In this document: one piece after another, positions 12,242-24,369 of the stretch
Position numbering within the stretch: the first letter of the stretch is position 1
How the letters are laid out: each line of letters starts with the position of its first letter
NCBI GenBank assembly: GCA_011317545.1
Contig: WUJK01000004.1
Span: forward strand, 124,001-188,000
Direction of reading: 5' to 3'
DNA length: 64,000 bases
Source: Coniella vitis
Lineage: Eukaryota > Ascomycota > Sordariomycetes > Diaporthales > Schizoparmaceae
The notes under the pieces: generated by a model
What the model was told of the DNA's origin: nothing
The model's database searches: none
The model's input: only the letters and a program-made list of their open reading frames with translations
Position numbers and translations under genes: made by a program

Positions 12242-15200
12242 TCAGAATCGGTGGCAGAGTGAGCCTGCTACGCTAGCAACCAAATCCATTTGAGTGTTTG
12301 GATCAGGGTCCCTGATGCTGTTGCTGTCTTCAACCTTCCTGCCAAATGTCGACCACACCTCGAGATACTTTCCCGTGGTTCTATTGGACCGAAGATCGTT
12401 GAGGACCTCCTTCATCTTTGCGTGTTGACGCAAAAGTTGGAAGTGATTCACAGCCACCTCTCGAGCTGTATCATCATTTTCCTGGACTCGCGCAACTCGA
12501 ACTTCTGCATGAGTGGCCAAAGAATAATTAGCAGCTGGAAGCCGATGTCGAGAAAGTGAACAACGCTAGGAGAAATACTAGACTTACGGGCGCAATACAG
12601 TATCAATGCAGCCAAACCAGCTGCGAGGGCAGTGGCCACTGAGCTTCCGCTTGAATACTGGACCTGGCCACGCGCCGTATTAGCCGGCTCATCGCTGGCC
12701 ACAAGATGGCCCGGCAAGGTATAGTCTACGGCGTCAATGTCTCCTACCCGCTCGTACGGGTTCCCGTTCGCATCTGCCCCACCAATTTTGAATATCTTTC
12801 CAGATATGGCTTGGGAAGGTAGCGTATCATCCTGCCTGGCGCCTTCGTCCGACGCCGAGCAAAACATCAAGATCCCGGCGTTTGACGCTTCTATGATGGC
12901 CTGTACAAGATTTTTGTGATCATTCTTCTCGGTCTCGTTAGCATTTGGCGAAGGCGTGATGGTCCAGCTCATCGAGATGATGTGTACATTGCGCCGGATG
13001 GCTTCACGAATAGCACCAGCCGCGCTTTTCATGGTGATATTGCGCTTATTGCTCTGACCGTAGTAGTTGTCTTGAAGTTTCAATACGCATATGTTGGCTT
13101 TGGGCGCGATGCGGTGAATCTGTTTGGCCATGATGGTGCCGTGACCGCGCTCCGTGTAGTACCATGGAAACATTTTGCTTCTGTTTGAATTGCCCTTGCC
13201 TGGCTTCGGAGAGAAGCTTTTGCCATCAATTTGCTTGAGCTTATCCAAGTGAATTACGCTCAACTCGATACCGTCGTCGATCAGGGCGACGGTGACGGGG
13301 CCGCCGGTATCGTCAACAGCTTTTTGCAGTGCCTCGATGTTCCTTTGATCCTTGATGAAGCTCTTCTCGGCATTGAGAATCAACTCTCGAAATTGAGTCA
13401 TGCATCGGATCCATTCATGATCCTGCGGCTCCTGCAGATAGCTATGGCCGGGTTGTGCAGCGTTGTTATACCTTTGGTGCTGACCAGCCGGCAAGAAATA
13501 TTCAAAATTGAATTCGCTGTGCACTGGTGCCAAGTCGTTTGCGATCAACTTGACAGGCTGCTTTACCCTGAGCCTCGCTTCTGAGAATTCCTTCAACACT
13601 TCGGCGATGCTTTTGACGTCGTCATTCATCCCTTTTTGTTTCTCTGACGAGAAAAATTCCTTAATCTTGGCCTTGGCCTTCTCCGAAGCTCTCTCCTTGT
13701 CTGGGCTGTCCATTTTCCGTGTTTTCATATCCTTGCATATTGCAGTGGCCAGTTCGGTTTCGAGCACCTCTATGAAGTACTCGCTCGTGTCGAGCAGGCG
13801 CTTATGGTGTCCGTCTTCGAGCTTTCCAAGCTCTTCGAGATTTATGATCCTCTTGTTCACATAGCCCTGAAGAGCTTTAGAAGCTTTCTTGGCTCTAATA
13901 CGAGAGATTTGCTCACGCATTCTTTCTAGAAAGGCGTCAATGTTGGCCTGCAATCGCTTCGAAGGATCCAAGTGACCTTGTTGAACGTGCAAAACTAGGT
14001 GTTTCAACTTTCTCAATCTTGGTAGGCCGTCTTCTTCACTCCAGCCTCGCAACACCGCATTTTGGCCGCTCCAGTACAGCTGCAGTGACGTGACGCCGCT
14101 TGCGACTTTAAATATCAGCTCGGGGGAGATGTCGATTTTCTTCCAATTCCAAGTCTCGACGTCCATGTTGTGCTGGCCTTGTGGTCCGCAGAGAGCTTCC
14201 TCAATTGCCAGGTCGCTGTGTGCAGGGTGCTGCAGGTCATCGACAATAACCTCTAGAATTGTTCTTACTGCCTTCTCCCTCAAGTGCTCAAACACGACCG
14301 GAACATCAGTACGCCCATCACCATCCTCACGAGCGATGGTCCGCACTCTTGAGTTTCTGGGCTTTGAGGTGACAACCTCTTCGGGGCGTGATATTTTCGG
14401 TATGTCCACGTATTGTAGCACGTTCTCGAATTTGAGGATGGAAATCTGGTGTCCAATGTCACTTGCCGTCAGGGAATTGTACTCGCTCAAGTCAAGGTAT
14501 ATGGTCTTCTCTGCAGGTCCTCGGCTTCAGCTTGTGCTCACATGTAGTTTCGTGGAGGCTAAGTAATGGGCTTACCGAGCAGTGGATTTTGGCCATACAA
14601 AATCTTCAAAGCATCTTCTTCTCCTCTTGAACGGAGGTAGTGCTTCTTCAGGTACTCTCTTATCTCTTCAGCGTAGGAGGCGTTCTTGGTCACTGTGGAA
14701 ATTGTCCATGGATTCGGAGCCTGGGCCTTTTCCGGATTGTCCCCTGGTCCCAGTACCACACTGGGCTTGCCCATCGAGCTACCAGGCTTCCCATAGAACG
14801 AGGGCATCATGGGTGAGGCGATATTCGCTCTCTGACCAGAATTAAGGTGGCGCGGTCCAACGTCTGGTCGCTTGGGCCGGTATTCCGGCATGGCTGGAGG
14901 CTCTGGTAAGGCAGCTCTGAGGCTGTTGGTTTCTTCCGACGGGGTGACAGCAACGGCGACGGCTGCTGAGGGTCCCTTTCTAGCTATTTGCTCTGCTGCT
15001 TTTTCCGCTGCTCTTTTCGCTCCTTCTTCTTTTGCCATTGCTGCTGCTTTTGCTGCTTTTTCTTCTGCTTGTTGTGCTTGTTGTGCTGTCTCGAGATGAT
15101 GCATGTATGGCGAGTTGCGCTTGTTGTTGTAATCATGACTCGGCTCATCCTGAGCCAGGTGATCTGACTTCTCAATAATGGCCTTGACGAGCTCGATTTG

Positions 15201-15828
15201 ACCCCTTAAGCACTTGTTATAGTCAACTGCCAGGTGGAGGCATGTGTTCCCCTCCTCATCCTTCTTGACCAGCGTTTCCGCGGAGGCTTTATCGACCAAT
15301 TCCCTCGCCGTGCGGTCTTTTTCGCCCTTGGCGGCACAGATGGCAAGGTGGATGCAGGTTCTTTTCAACGTTCCGCCCTCTATTTGAAGCAGCTCGTCAA
15401 TGTTTTTGTAAGCCCCACAGATCCACTTCACCCATGTTCCTATTATTCGAGTCGACAGCCTCGTGGAGGGGCGTATAGCCAGAACCCTTCCTCTTATGCG
15501 TAAGTGAGTCCTTATCGATTTTGATCAAATATTCCACCAATTCCTTAACTCCTCCCAAAACCGAGCCCTTCAACTTCGAGACTTCTTTGCCTTTGCCAGC
15601 TATTATAGGTAGGGCCGTTGACAGGGAAGGGTCTGCGGACTTATCCACAAGGCCTGTTCTTTGGCTTTCGGTGATCTGTTTCCATGGCTTAGCATTGACA
15701 ACTATGTCTTTCCAGACTTCGTTGAGTTGATCCTCCACCGATATTTGCAATGTGGACTGCGCCACGGCGATTTCCTCGTCGTTGTCCGATTCATCGGTCG
15801 TGGTAACCAAGTCTTCATCTGGTTCCAT
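12242..15828 (-). CDS. Ankyrin-repeat / subtilisin-like (S8) serine protease, NLR-associated type, with one frame break
   Basis: Intracellular fungal protein of about 1,145 aa once the frame break is bridged. Segments on the minus strand: 15828-14576, 14510-12588 and 12504-12242, and the two introns are in phase. The N-terminal part has two ankyrin-like repeats (GYTPLHEAVDS, GNTCLHLAVDYN), then an Ala/Lys/Glu-rich coiled stretch. A helical region with FENVLQYVDIP follows, known from fungal ankyrin-subtilase proteins. The S8 domain shows Asp (VALIDDGIE, near 13273-13278), His (RGHGTIMAK, 13141-13143) and Ser (GSSVATALAAG, near 12640). The usual oxyanion-hole Asn position reads FCSASDEG. The C-terminal helical tail ends VASVAGSLCHRF. 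Exon 1 is open in one frame to about 15397 and in another from 15431 down, and removing one base near 15400-15431 would join them. It may therefore be a pseudogene, or carry a sequencing error. It is head-to-head with the NACHT gene. Confidence 0.82.
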
Positions 15829-16499
15829 GATTAACGTGCCGAGGTCTGATTGGTTCGAAGGGTCATAAACCTTGGTAGGTGTGATGAGGCCTGGTATAAG
15901 GGTTGGTCAGGGAGAAGTCAGGTCAACAAATAGCCTGTTACGCAGCTTTGAGCCAGAAAGTTTAAAGCACAACGCGCCTCAAAAGCCGAGTCATTATTTG
16001 TACTACTTGACTTTGCCGAGAATGCGCCCTCAACAGACCCTCCATCTCTACTTTGTGTATGCTAAGCGCTGACCAATTTTTCCTTGACACTGAAGCCAGC
16101 GAGGAGCAAACTTATTGACTGGGGCTTGCATGAAAAATGTAACATACTATATGGTATGGGTTGCATCGTCATGCATTATCCTCAGCAGCAATGCCTGCTA
16201 CTGCCCCTGAGCTGCAGTGTCCAAGTTCTCATTCGTCTATTCAAGAAGACTGTTGAATGCAAGGCCAAGTCGGCCAGGAAAGTAGTAGTACTTGTGTTGT
16301 GCGCCACCGTAAAGGTGGTGTGCGGGGCGCCCATACACATTCTCACCGAGATGGGGGCAGTGCAACGTGAGGGTATGCGAGACAAGCGCCACTTCCAACC
16401 GGCAGAATATTTACACTCCTATGATAGCACCATCGCAATACCGACTTGTTGTCTTTATGTGCCTTTCGTACACCGCCGTGTTCACTGCGGATCACCACG
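15829..16499. promoter_or_regulatory. Shared upstream region of a divergent gene pair
   Basis: The 671 bp between the two divergent start codons must hold both promoters. No clear TATA box or palindrome stands out. A shared region would allow co-expression of the ankyrin/subtilase and NACHT genes, which is inference from the arrangement. Confidence 0.4.
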
Positions 16500-19400
16500 A
16501 TGGCCTCAAACAATTCCGGGACTCTATCTTCATCAAGACGGAGTTCACTTCAGGCGTCGTTACAACCAACAGAGCCTGCTCTCTTGAGTAAGAACGAAAT
16601 GACGGAAGAGTCGAAGCCCCCGTCATTACAAAGCGCTTCGATACGCCTAGGAAGCGCTGTACGCGTGGGATGGACGTTTACAAATGATGTCCAGGAGAAC
16701 GTCGACAAGAATGCTGACCTCACGTCTGCCCTGCTTGAGTAGGTTTCGATCTCTCTTGATGGATTTAAGTGAGACCTTTCTGATGATATGTAGCATTGTG
16801 GTTATACCTGGTATCTATGGAAGCGGCAAAGAGCTCATTGATGACGAGTCCAATGACAATTGGGCTCGCAAATACCTGGAGTCATTCGCGCCAGGGTCCA
16901 GGCTCATGGTGTTTGACTGGGACACTAGCCATATCCTTTCTGGATCCCAATCCAGGGGCTCAGCTCAAGCTCAAGCTCGACGCCTTCTTGATGGTCTTTT
17001 GGATGTTTCCGGAGAGGAATCCTTAGTCCGTATAAATTACCTGTCCTGCTAATGAAGGAGGCTTAGTCACTGACTTTGAACTTCACCCATTCTCAGCGAC
17101 GGTCAATCATGTTCATCGCCGATGACCTTGGATCCATGGTCCTAAAACAGGCAAGTAACCGCTCTGCAAATATAATGGGCTGTGATCAAATGTATAAAAG
17201 TCGACGCTCATGCGTCCTAAGGAGACTAACATCTGCTCACCTAGGCTTTAACAATGGCCGCAACATCCCATTCCGCCCCTTTGCTTGACATCATGGACAG
17301 AACACGAGCGCTAGTAAGCCGCAACATCACAAGCTCCCAGCGTTTTATGCTGCTGGCTAACCTGTGTGTCAGGTGTTTCAAGGATGCCCGCATCGAAGTG
17401 TTGATCAGCGCGAGATGGAAGACAAATTGGCCGAGTTCGTGCTAGGTGGTGGCACAGCTAAAGTACCTTTGACCTCAAAGCCGACATTGGCCGCAATTCC
17501 AAGTCTAGCCGAAGCTGTTATACAGATCAACGGGCTGTTCATATTATCCAAGATTGCAGTGAAATGCAGCCTTGTCAGTATTCACCATGGTGGCCGGTAT
17601 GATGAGCCTGGGAAGGCGAGCAGTGTAAGTTTTCCCGCTCATGCACTTCCATAATTGCACGGCTCTGAACATCTGGGACACTGATAAAGTCACGCACCCG
17701 CCAAAAGATATTCGATGAGTTTGTCGGTACCTTTGGTCTTCCTTTTGAGCGCAGAATACTCGCGGCGACAGATGCTGAAGCCCAGCTACCTCGCATCTTG
17801 AGCCATCTAAAAGAACTGGCAGAGGAGGGGAACTGTACGTATTGATACCCTGCGACATGGCTGATTTATATTGACGACTTCTTTTCAGGGCCAGATGCGG
17901 AAGCTGCCAAGTGGATGAGCCCACGATACGAAGCAACTCTCATGTCACTCTCTTCGTCCATCACCACATTCAGGACGCCTTTTATTGAACAATGGGCTCT
18001 TCACCAGGACCTGCAGACCTTCACTGAATGGCGTGATGCAGTCACCTCAGACGTCTTATCTGTGTATGGAGGATCCGATATGCAGGAGGTCAGCGAGCAG
18101 CTCTACTACATCTGCGACCAGCAAAGGAGACGAGGAAGAGGCCACGGACAGGTCTTGTACTTTTCCTTCAGCAAACATGACACAACACGCAACACACTCA
18201 AAGACATGTTGGCCACCTTCATCACTCAAATGATATGCCATCATGCGGAGCAAATTTGCCGTTACGCCCATAGCATCTTTGTGCAATCCAGCGAAGAGCG
18301 TGGTTGGACGGATCGTGACTTGTTACAGTGGTTCACTCGTTGTAGCAACGCCGTGTTCACGGAATCTGCTTACCTTGTTATTCACGGCTTTGATGAATGC
18401 TCAGAGTCTGGCCGAAACTTGTTCATGAGGTGGTTTGATCAGACGACAACTGCTGTAGAAACGCCTTGGAAACTAGCCATCACAAGCCGACAGCCTCTCA
18501 AGCTCGACCCTGCACAGGAATCGCACAAGTGGAAGCAGATCGACATGGCTAGTTCTAGGCCCGATGCCTCTTCGGACTCAATCTTTTCCATGGAGAGGAA
18601 GAATCTGTTGCTACGGCATCGGCCCGAACTTTTGCTTCAAAGCGACGATTTGCTTCAGTCAATTGGCTTGATCGCTAATGGAGACAAATTGATCCATGAC
18701 ATTGTGCTCGCGTATGCCTTGTCAGTCACCAAACTGCCTCAAGCAAAGTCTTTGGAGGACATCTTTGGTCCATTGCCCAATGATTCATCCCCTGAAGGGG
18801 TGCTCGCTTTCATGCTTGACAATGTTCTACGGAAAGTGCCAGCAAAATGGAATATCAGAATTCTGCTACTTTGGCTTTTATACAGCGCCAGGCCACTCTC
18901 TTTATGGGAGCTCAGCTTGGCTACACACCCGGACTCCGTAGCTAGCGGAAACGCGATTACTCAACAAGCGAGCACCATTAGAGAATTCACACAGATATGC
19001 GAGACCCTCCTCTGTGGCATAGTTGAAATCCAGGACATGCAAGTCCGTTTCCGCCACCCAAGACTCAGGGAGCTTCTTGTCAAATCCTACATATGGAACG
19101 ATATTGACGCTTCGAAGGCCCATTATGAAATAGCCGAGATCTGTCTCCATTTTCTCGCTAGAGGCGATGTCCAGCACCAGCTTGAACTCAAGGCTCAAGA
19201 AACAATCTCGGGCGAGGGCCCGAAATATGGACTGGCTTCCGGATATGGTCAAAAGGACACCTCTCCATTTGGCCACCTACCATAAAGACAATATAGAACG
19301 GGTCAAACTTTTGGTCAATAATGGGGCCAATCTAATGGCCCAGGATGAAAAGGGTGATACGCCCTTAGGAAGTGCTGCTGCCTGCAGCAACCACGACGCT

Positions 19401-20743
19401 ATCAAGTTCATACTGCAAGAGGAGGACTGTGACTCAAATTTGGCGTCACATCGCGGAAGGGGGCCACTTCACTGGGCGTTAATGCAACATGAGACCATGG
19501 AGAGTGTTAAGTTGTTAATTGATCGGGGAGCGGATGTAAATCAGACTTCAAAGAGTTCTGTCGGCCTCCCTCTACAGTCGGCCTGCAGGAACAAGAGGAA
19601 GGGCGAAGAGTTCATGGGTTATTTACTGGAAAAGGGGGCAGACTTGCATGCCCAAGGCGGCACCCTTGGTTTCGCTATCTCAGCGGCGGCTCTATATGGG
19701 ACACCAGAGGCGATAAACCTGCTCCTTCAGCGGACAGCCACGGTCAGTGTGACGGATGCCATGGGCCGCAAACCCATTCACATGAGTTGTGCTAGTGGCC
19801 TCGAGAATTTCCAGGTGATTCACGACGCGGGTGGGAAGCAGCACCTCCTAGACAAAGACAACCTGGGACGGACTGTATATCACTGGGCAGCTCAGCATGG
19901 ACGGCCTGAAATACTGGAAAAGCTGATTGCTGAAGTAGGGAAGAGCCTGCTGGACGAGCCGGATGTAGACGGCTGGACTCCGCTAATGTGGGCTTGTATG
20001 TCGCGATTCCATTCGGATGAGGACCCAGATCAGAGCCGCTGTCGCCGCCGTCGGGTATTCCAGATCTTGATTGCACAGGGAGCCAGAGCTAACACAGTCG
20101 GAAAGATTGGAGACTCTTCTTCATCACTCCGGGACATTATGCTGTACAACGACATCGATAAAGAGTGCATTGCACTTGTGGACGAGACCCTCATATCAGA
20201 TCAACCGCTCGTACCATCAGCAACCAAAAAGGCAGAACAGACTCGCAGAATCGGTGCTCTCATAAGTGGTGGCGGTTGGGAGTGTGATGCGTGTTATTGC
20301 GTGAGTACTCGCTAGACTGTGTAGCGTCAACATTCTTTGACTTTCGTGGAGAAACTAGTAGCCTGTCATGGTCGCTTCACTTTCACTGCTTACCATTTTG
20401 GTGCTCTTTTGTCCGGTGGATGCTAATATCTTCTGTGTTATAGTCCGTTCGCGGTCTTCTACGCACTTGTCCAGAGTGCTACATGGATCTCTGCGACAAA
20501 TGCTATTGGCACAGAGACCTGGTTCATGATCCCGGCTGCGAAGGGGCCCAGTGGAATGAAGTCGGACCTGAGTTCGAAGAGAAGGAGGAAGCGCCGATTG
20601 AACCTTCGAAAGCAGAGAAGGCGGAGGCGCTAATCGAACCTTCAGGGGCAAAGAAAGTCGTCGAAGAGGCCGCCGATGATGCTGAGGAGGAGGAGGAGGA
20701 TTCAGAATCTGGATGGTCTGACGACTCGGGTTCAAGTACATAG
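16500..20743 (+). CDS. NLR-like protein: pseudo alpha/beta-hydrolase, degenerate NACHT, ankyrin repeats, C-terminal ZZ zinc finger; one frame break
   Basis: NLR-type fungal protein of about 1,190 aa. Exons: 16500-16738, 16794-17025, 17097-17150, 17245-17313, 17373-17624, 17708-17834, 17889-20300 and 20444-20743. The third intron is GC-AG, and the second has a weak GTCCGT donor. The N-terminus resembles the SesB-like hydrolase of fungal NLRs (DIVVIPGIYGSGKE, MFIADDLGSMVLKQ, LVFQGCPHRS). The serine of the usual GHSLGG elbow is Asp here (ADDLGS). A NACHT-like region has LYFSFSKHDTTRNTL and Walker B-like LVIHGFDECSE, but its P-loop position reads VYGGSDMQEVSEQ, with no GK(S/T). Ankyrin repeats follow from about 19250 (RTPLHLATYHKD, GRGPLHWALMQ, GRTVYHWAAQHG, GWTPLMWACMS). 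The last intron lies inside a ZZ finger (WECDACYC, then CPECYMDLCDKCYWHRD), and the tail is acidic. The NACHT and ankyrin parts are in different frames, with the switch between about 19170 and 19260. Confidence 0.83.
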
Positions 20744-20945
20744 AAATTTCTCTGGGTGAAATCAGGAGTATCATAACGCAGACGATTATTGATAGGGTCA
20801 TAGGAGAGCGCCCAATAAAGATAACAGAACAGGCCAAGTTCATGAGGTATTTACACTGAGAACCGGCGATTTGTTTGGAAGAAGGGCCCGTAACTTCCAA
20901 TAATGCTGCACTCTGTACTTTCATCATCCGGCATCCCTGGGCGCT

Positions 20946-21170
20946 CGTGCCATCAAGCTGAAGAAGGCCCATGCTGATTTCGAGGCCGTCAGAGACTTAG
21001 GTTTCGAATTGATTGTCATGGCGAAGAAAATCAATAAGGAGAACAAGACCCTCAAAACCAAGTACAAGCGATTCGCTGCTTGCATTCACGAGGCGAGCAA
21101 GGATGCCAACAAGGAAGCGTCGGAGATGGATGAAGACGAGAATGCATCTCCAAACTCGGAAGGATACTGA
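20946..21170 (+). pseudogene. Short Lys/Glu-rich coding fragment, unknown
   Basis: A frame without a clear start codon reads FELIVMAKKINKENKTLKTK, then KYKRFAACIHEA and an acidic end before a TGA at 21168. The charged, helix-like composition resembles real protein more than a random frame. It may be the remnant of a gene or mobile element that lost its 5' part. I do not recognise the family. Confidence 0.25.
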
Positions 21171-22581
21171 GCAAGGTTTGGTACCAATTTTCATGGGGGA
21201 TTTATGACTGGATTCTATCAAATACTTTGGGTTATTGATGGCCCCGAGTTCAAGAACTTTGCTACAGTGGACTAAGCGTTCCAGATCGTTTCACGACACC
21301 TATTTATTAAAGACCACCGAGATTATAGAAGCATGTGTCGTGAGGTCCGAGTTGAATATCGCATCCTTCTCACGTACAAGCCTGCAAGTGACGGGCTGCC
21401 ACTGAGTGAAGTCCCAAAGATGTTGGCCGCTCGTATTGCAGCCAAATGAGAGTGTAATGCTTGGATACAATGGCGGAACTTGAGCCGTTACGAGGGCGAC
21501 GGTACCAATGCAATCAGTCTACTATTCGAGTCTTATAGCAATGGGCCTGATTTGCCTGGATTCCAACTCCGCAACCCTCGCCCCTGAGCATGCCACTAAG
21601 TATACGCTACAACAGCAGTCCCAGCAAGATCAGACCTGTCTTTGGTACTGAGGCACGAGGGTTTTTTGCAGCGCCTGTCTTCTAGGCAGACGGGCCAACA
21701 CCAAACAAAGAAGGATACAAAAAGAAGAGAGCGCGGCACGTGGTGTGCACCTTTGTCAGCCTGTTTGACTGGTGCCTGGAGATCAGCCTTGCGGAGCAGG
21801 GGCCGTCAGCTTCGAAGCCTGGTGCTGCCCATTTTGTCTCCTTCCTCTTCACTGCACGTTCTACGTCACTCTCAACCATCTCCTGAATCAGCGACCCGAA
21901 GCCTCTATCCTTACGGCGCATACTTGGCTGGAGATTTGGTATCACCTATTTCCACTACACCTACCTTCCTCTTCGGTTTGTTCCTGCTTCAAATCCTCGT
22001 TCATCCGCAGGAGCTACCCATCGGCAGCGAGCCATCGGCAGCACGCCATCGCGACGATGCTCCCGGCCGTCATCTGAAGCCCTCTCAACAACATCTCCCG
22101 GCGAGGAAACCAAGCAACCATGTGGACTACACATAAATAGCTTTCTCCTCCAACAAGTGTGTTTTCTCAAGTGTTTTCCCTGTCAACCTTCCGCTAATAG
22201 TCTGATCAGCAGTACCTTCTGCGTGGTTTTTCGGTGCCGCTTCCGAATCCATTGTCTTCCTTGCACGAGACAGCACGCTGTTTTGACTGTCGTCCGAAAA
22301 CCTTTGCGTGACTCGGCAACAACATGTATTCTTAGCACCCGATCTTATGATTCACATGATACCAGTCAGAACCAGCATCTCGACCTCACCACGCGCCATC
22401 CATTGGGCTTCCGATTTCATTCAAGTGGTTTCCTCTGTTTCGCGCGCTGTCGTCCCCAAGGGGTGTAGGTGCAAGCTTGCTATATCTTTACACGACATGT
22501 GAGCCTGATCATCCAGGTCAACCAAAACTAGAGACCACAAGCTGATCTCGTTTCTTCACAAGGAAAGAACAGACCAAGCAA

Positions 22582-24300
22582 CATGCCGCGCAACAAGAAG
22601 CCCGTTAGGCAAGCTCCCCGGGTCTCCCGGGCCCTCTTTTCCAACAATCTTTTTCAGAGCCGTTGATGGCTCTTTTTTCCAGGGGGTCCCAGTGAGGGAC
22701 CCCCCCCGGCCTAGAGCCTGTCGAATCCGCCTCGGCGGAAGATCCAATGCATGCTTCGTTGGAAAGGCGATCGAGCACGGCCACAGTCATCTATCGAAGC
22801 CAGCAGTGTCGGCGGCTCCGACGACGAGAGGATCCCGGATGACGGCCAAAATAGCTTGGAGCCCATCGATTTGATCGCGCAGTACGGTAAGTGGTGCAGC
22901 ATTCTACAACGTCATCTAATATCTGCTTTTTCCCTCCTCGCATCCTTGCGATGCCTAGCAATCGCCGTATTTCACGCATGCTACATTGGAAGTTGTCCGC
23001 CTTTCGCCGTCCATGATCATGTTAATGACGTCCAACTCAAAACAGACTTGAAGCACGCCCACGACATCTAGCAGGCAATATTGAAGGATGAGATCCAGGC
23101 CAGAGATATCACTGCGGATAGGGAGCGGCTTCTGCGGACACGACAACGCAGTTATGGACGTTTTTGGCGATCCGTGGGCCCGCTTCAAAGGCAGAAGCCG
23201 CTTCCTTACGTCGGTCCCCAAGACCCTGACCACAGAGGCCAACGCCTAACTGTTATGCGAGCGGTTGGTGGAGTTTCTGAACCGGTTCCCAGAACCGGAA
23301 ATTGATTGCATCCGAGCCCTCCATTTACCGTCGACAAGTACGACAGAAAGCAATACAGCATGGCCAACCGGAAGCTCAACGCCGGAAGAATCTGCAAAGG
23401 ATTAATGAATCCTATGTATGAGGCAATAGCAGCAGAGGCTCTCTTCAGCCTCCTTCCATCCGCGAGCATCGTCTCGTTGCTGCATCACCGAGCTCCAATA
23501 CAGCGACCACTCCGCAGAAAAGCCGAGACAACAGCATCGCCGTCAAGAAGCGATGATCCAGCCAAGTTGGCTCCCCACTGCTGCCTAGCAAGCGATCGTG
23601 CTTGGCCTTGCCTTTGGGCCCGCCACTGTCGACTAGCCGCACCCACGAAACGCACGCAATGTTGCTGCTCGCTGTGGCCATGGTCGCCAAGGGACTACTC
23701 GCTACGGGCTATGACCGCATCAACCTCGATGACGAGTGGTCTCGTATGACCCCTGCCGCGCCGTATCTCCGGCCACAGGGTAGCGATGCCCCTCTGGCGT
23801 TCCATTTATCATTACGGTGCTTCGATGAGGGTCTCAAAGTCAAGAAGAGTTTGCGAGTGGGTGCGAACACGGATCGCGTCAAGACCCATGCCCAAGATAG
23901 ACAAGAGAAAGATGTTACCGCTGTACTGCGAGGACAAGAGAAGCACTCCTTATGTATTATATATATAATACACGGCTCCTTCACATTTTTGACACCAGGT
24001 CTTTCCACCAAGCAGAGTGCGTTTCCATCACAAGGACACGCTGTGATCCCAAGTACGCCGCACTTTACGTGGTTGCGCAGACTTGATGCTGGACCGGATG
24101 AAATCAAGCCTTGCCATAGCTTGTGGCTCACAGGACACGATCATCGTGGAGGCGATGCTGGTTTGGCAGCCTATGTGAACAAGTTCACGTGGCTAACCCT
24201 AACCGTCCAATACTTGGCGCATCGGCCAAGCGACTCTTGCTCACAGGAACACTTCCCAACGAGCTTTTAAGACAATTTCAAGACCGGTTGCTTCTAGGAA
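22582..24300 (+). pseudogene. Interrupted coding relic, family not recognised
   Basis: Several protein-like pieces lie in different frames on the plus strand. They are an ATG frame starting MPRNKKPVRQAPRVSRALFS (22582), EASSVGGSDDERIPDDG near 22800, a charged segment DEIQARDITADRERLLRTRQ near 23090, and ERLVEFLNRFPEPEIDCIRA near 23260. The last two look coding in composition. Stops and frame changes between them rule out a simple intron model. I read it as a decayed gene but cannot name it. Confidence 0.3.
23916..24000 (+). repeat. Diverged dispersed repeat, copy 1
   Basis: An 84-nt stretch around CTGCGAGGACAAGAGAAGC matches copy 2 at about 24370-24455 at most positions. Shared blocks are the CGAGGACAA core, ATTCC/ACTCCTT, the TA-rich middle, and TTGACA near the end. 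The copies lie about 455 bp apart in direct orientation. Confidence 0.5.
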
Positions 24301-24369
24301 AGGATACGGCTGTTATACAAACAGCTATTTTCATGCTGTTACACGGGCGTAGCTTCGTGTAAAAGTACA

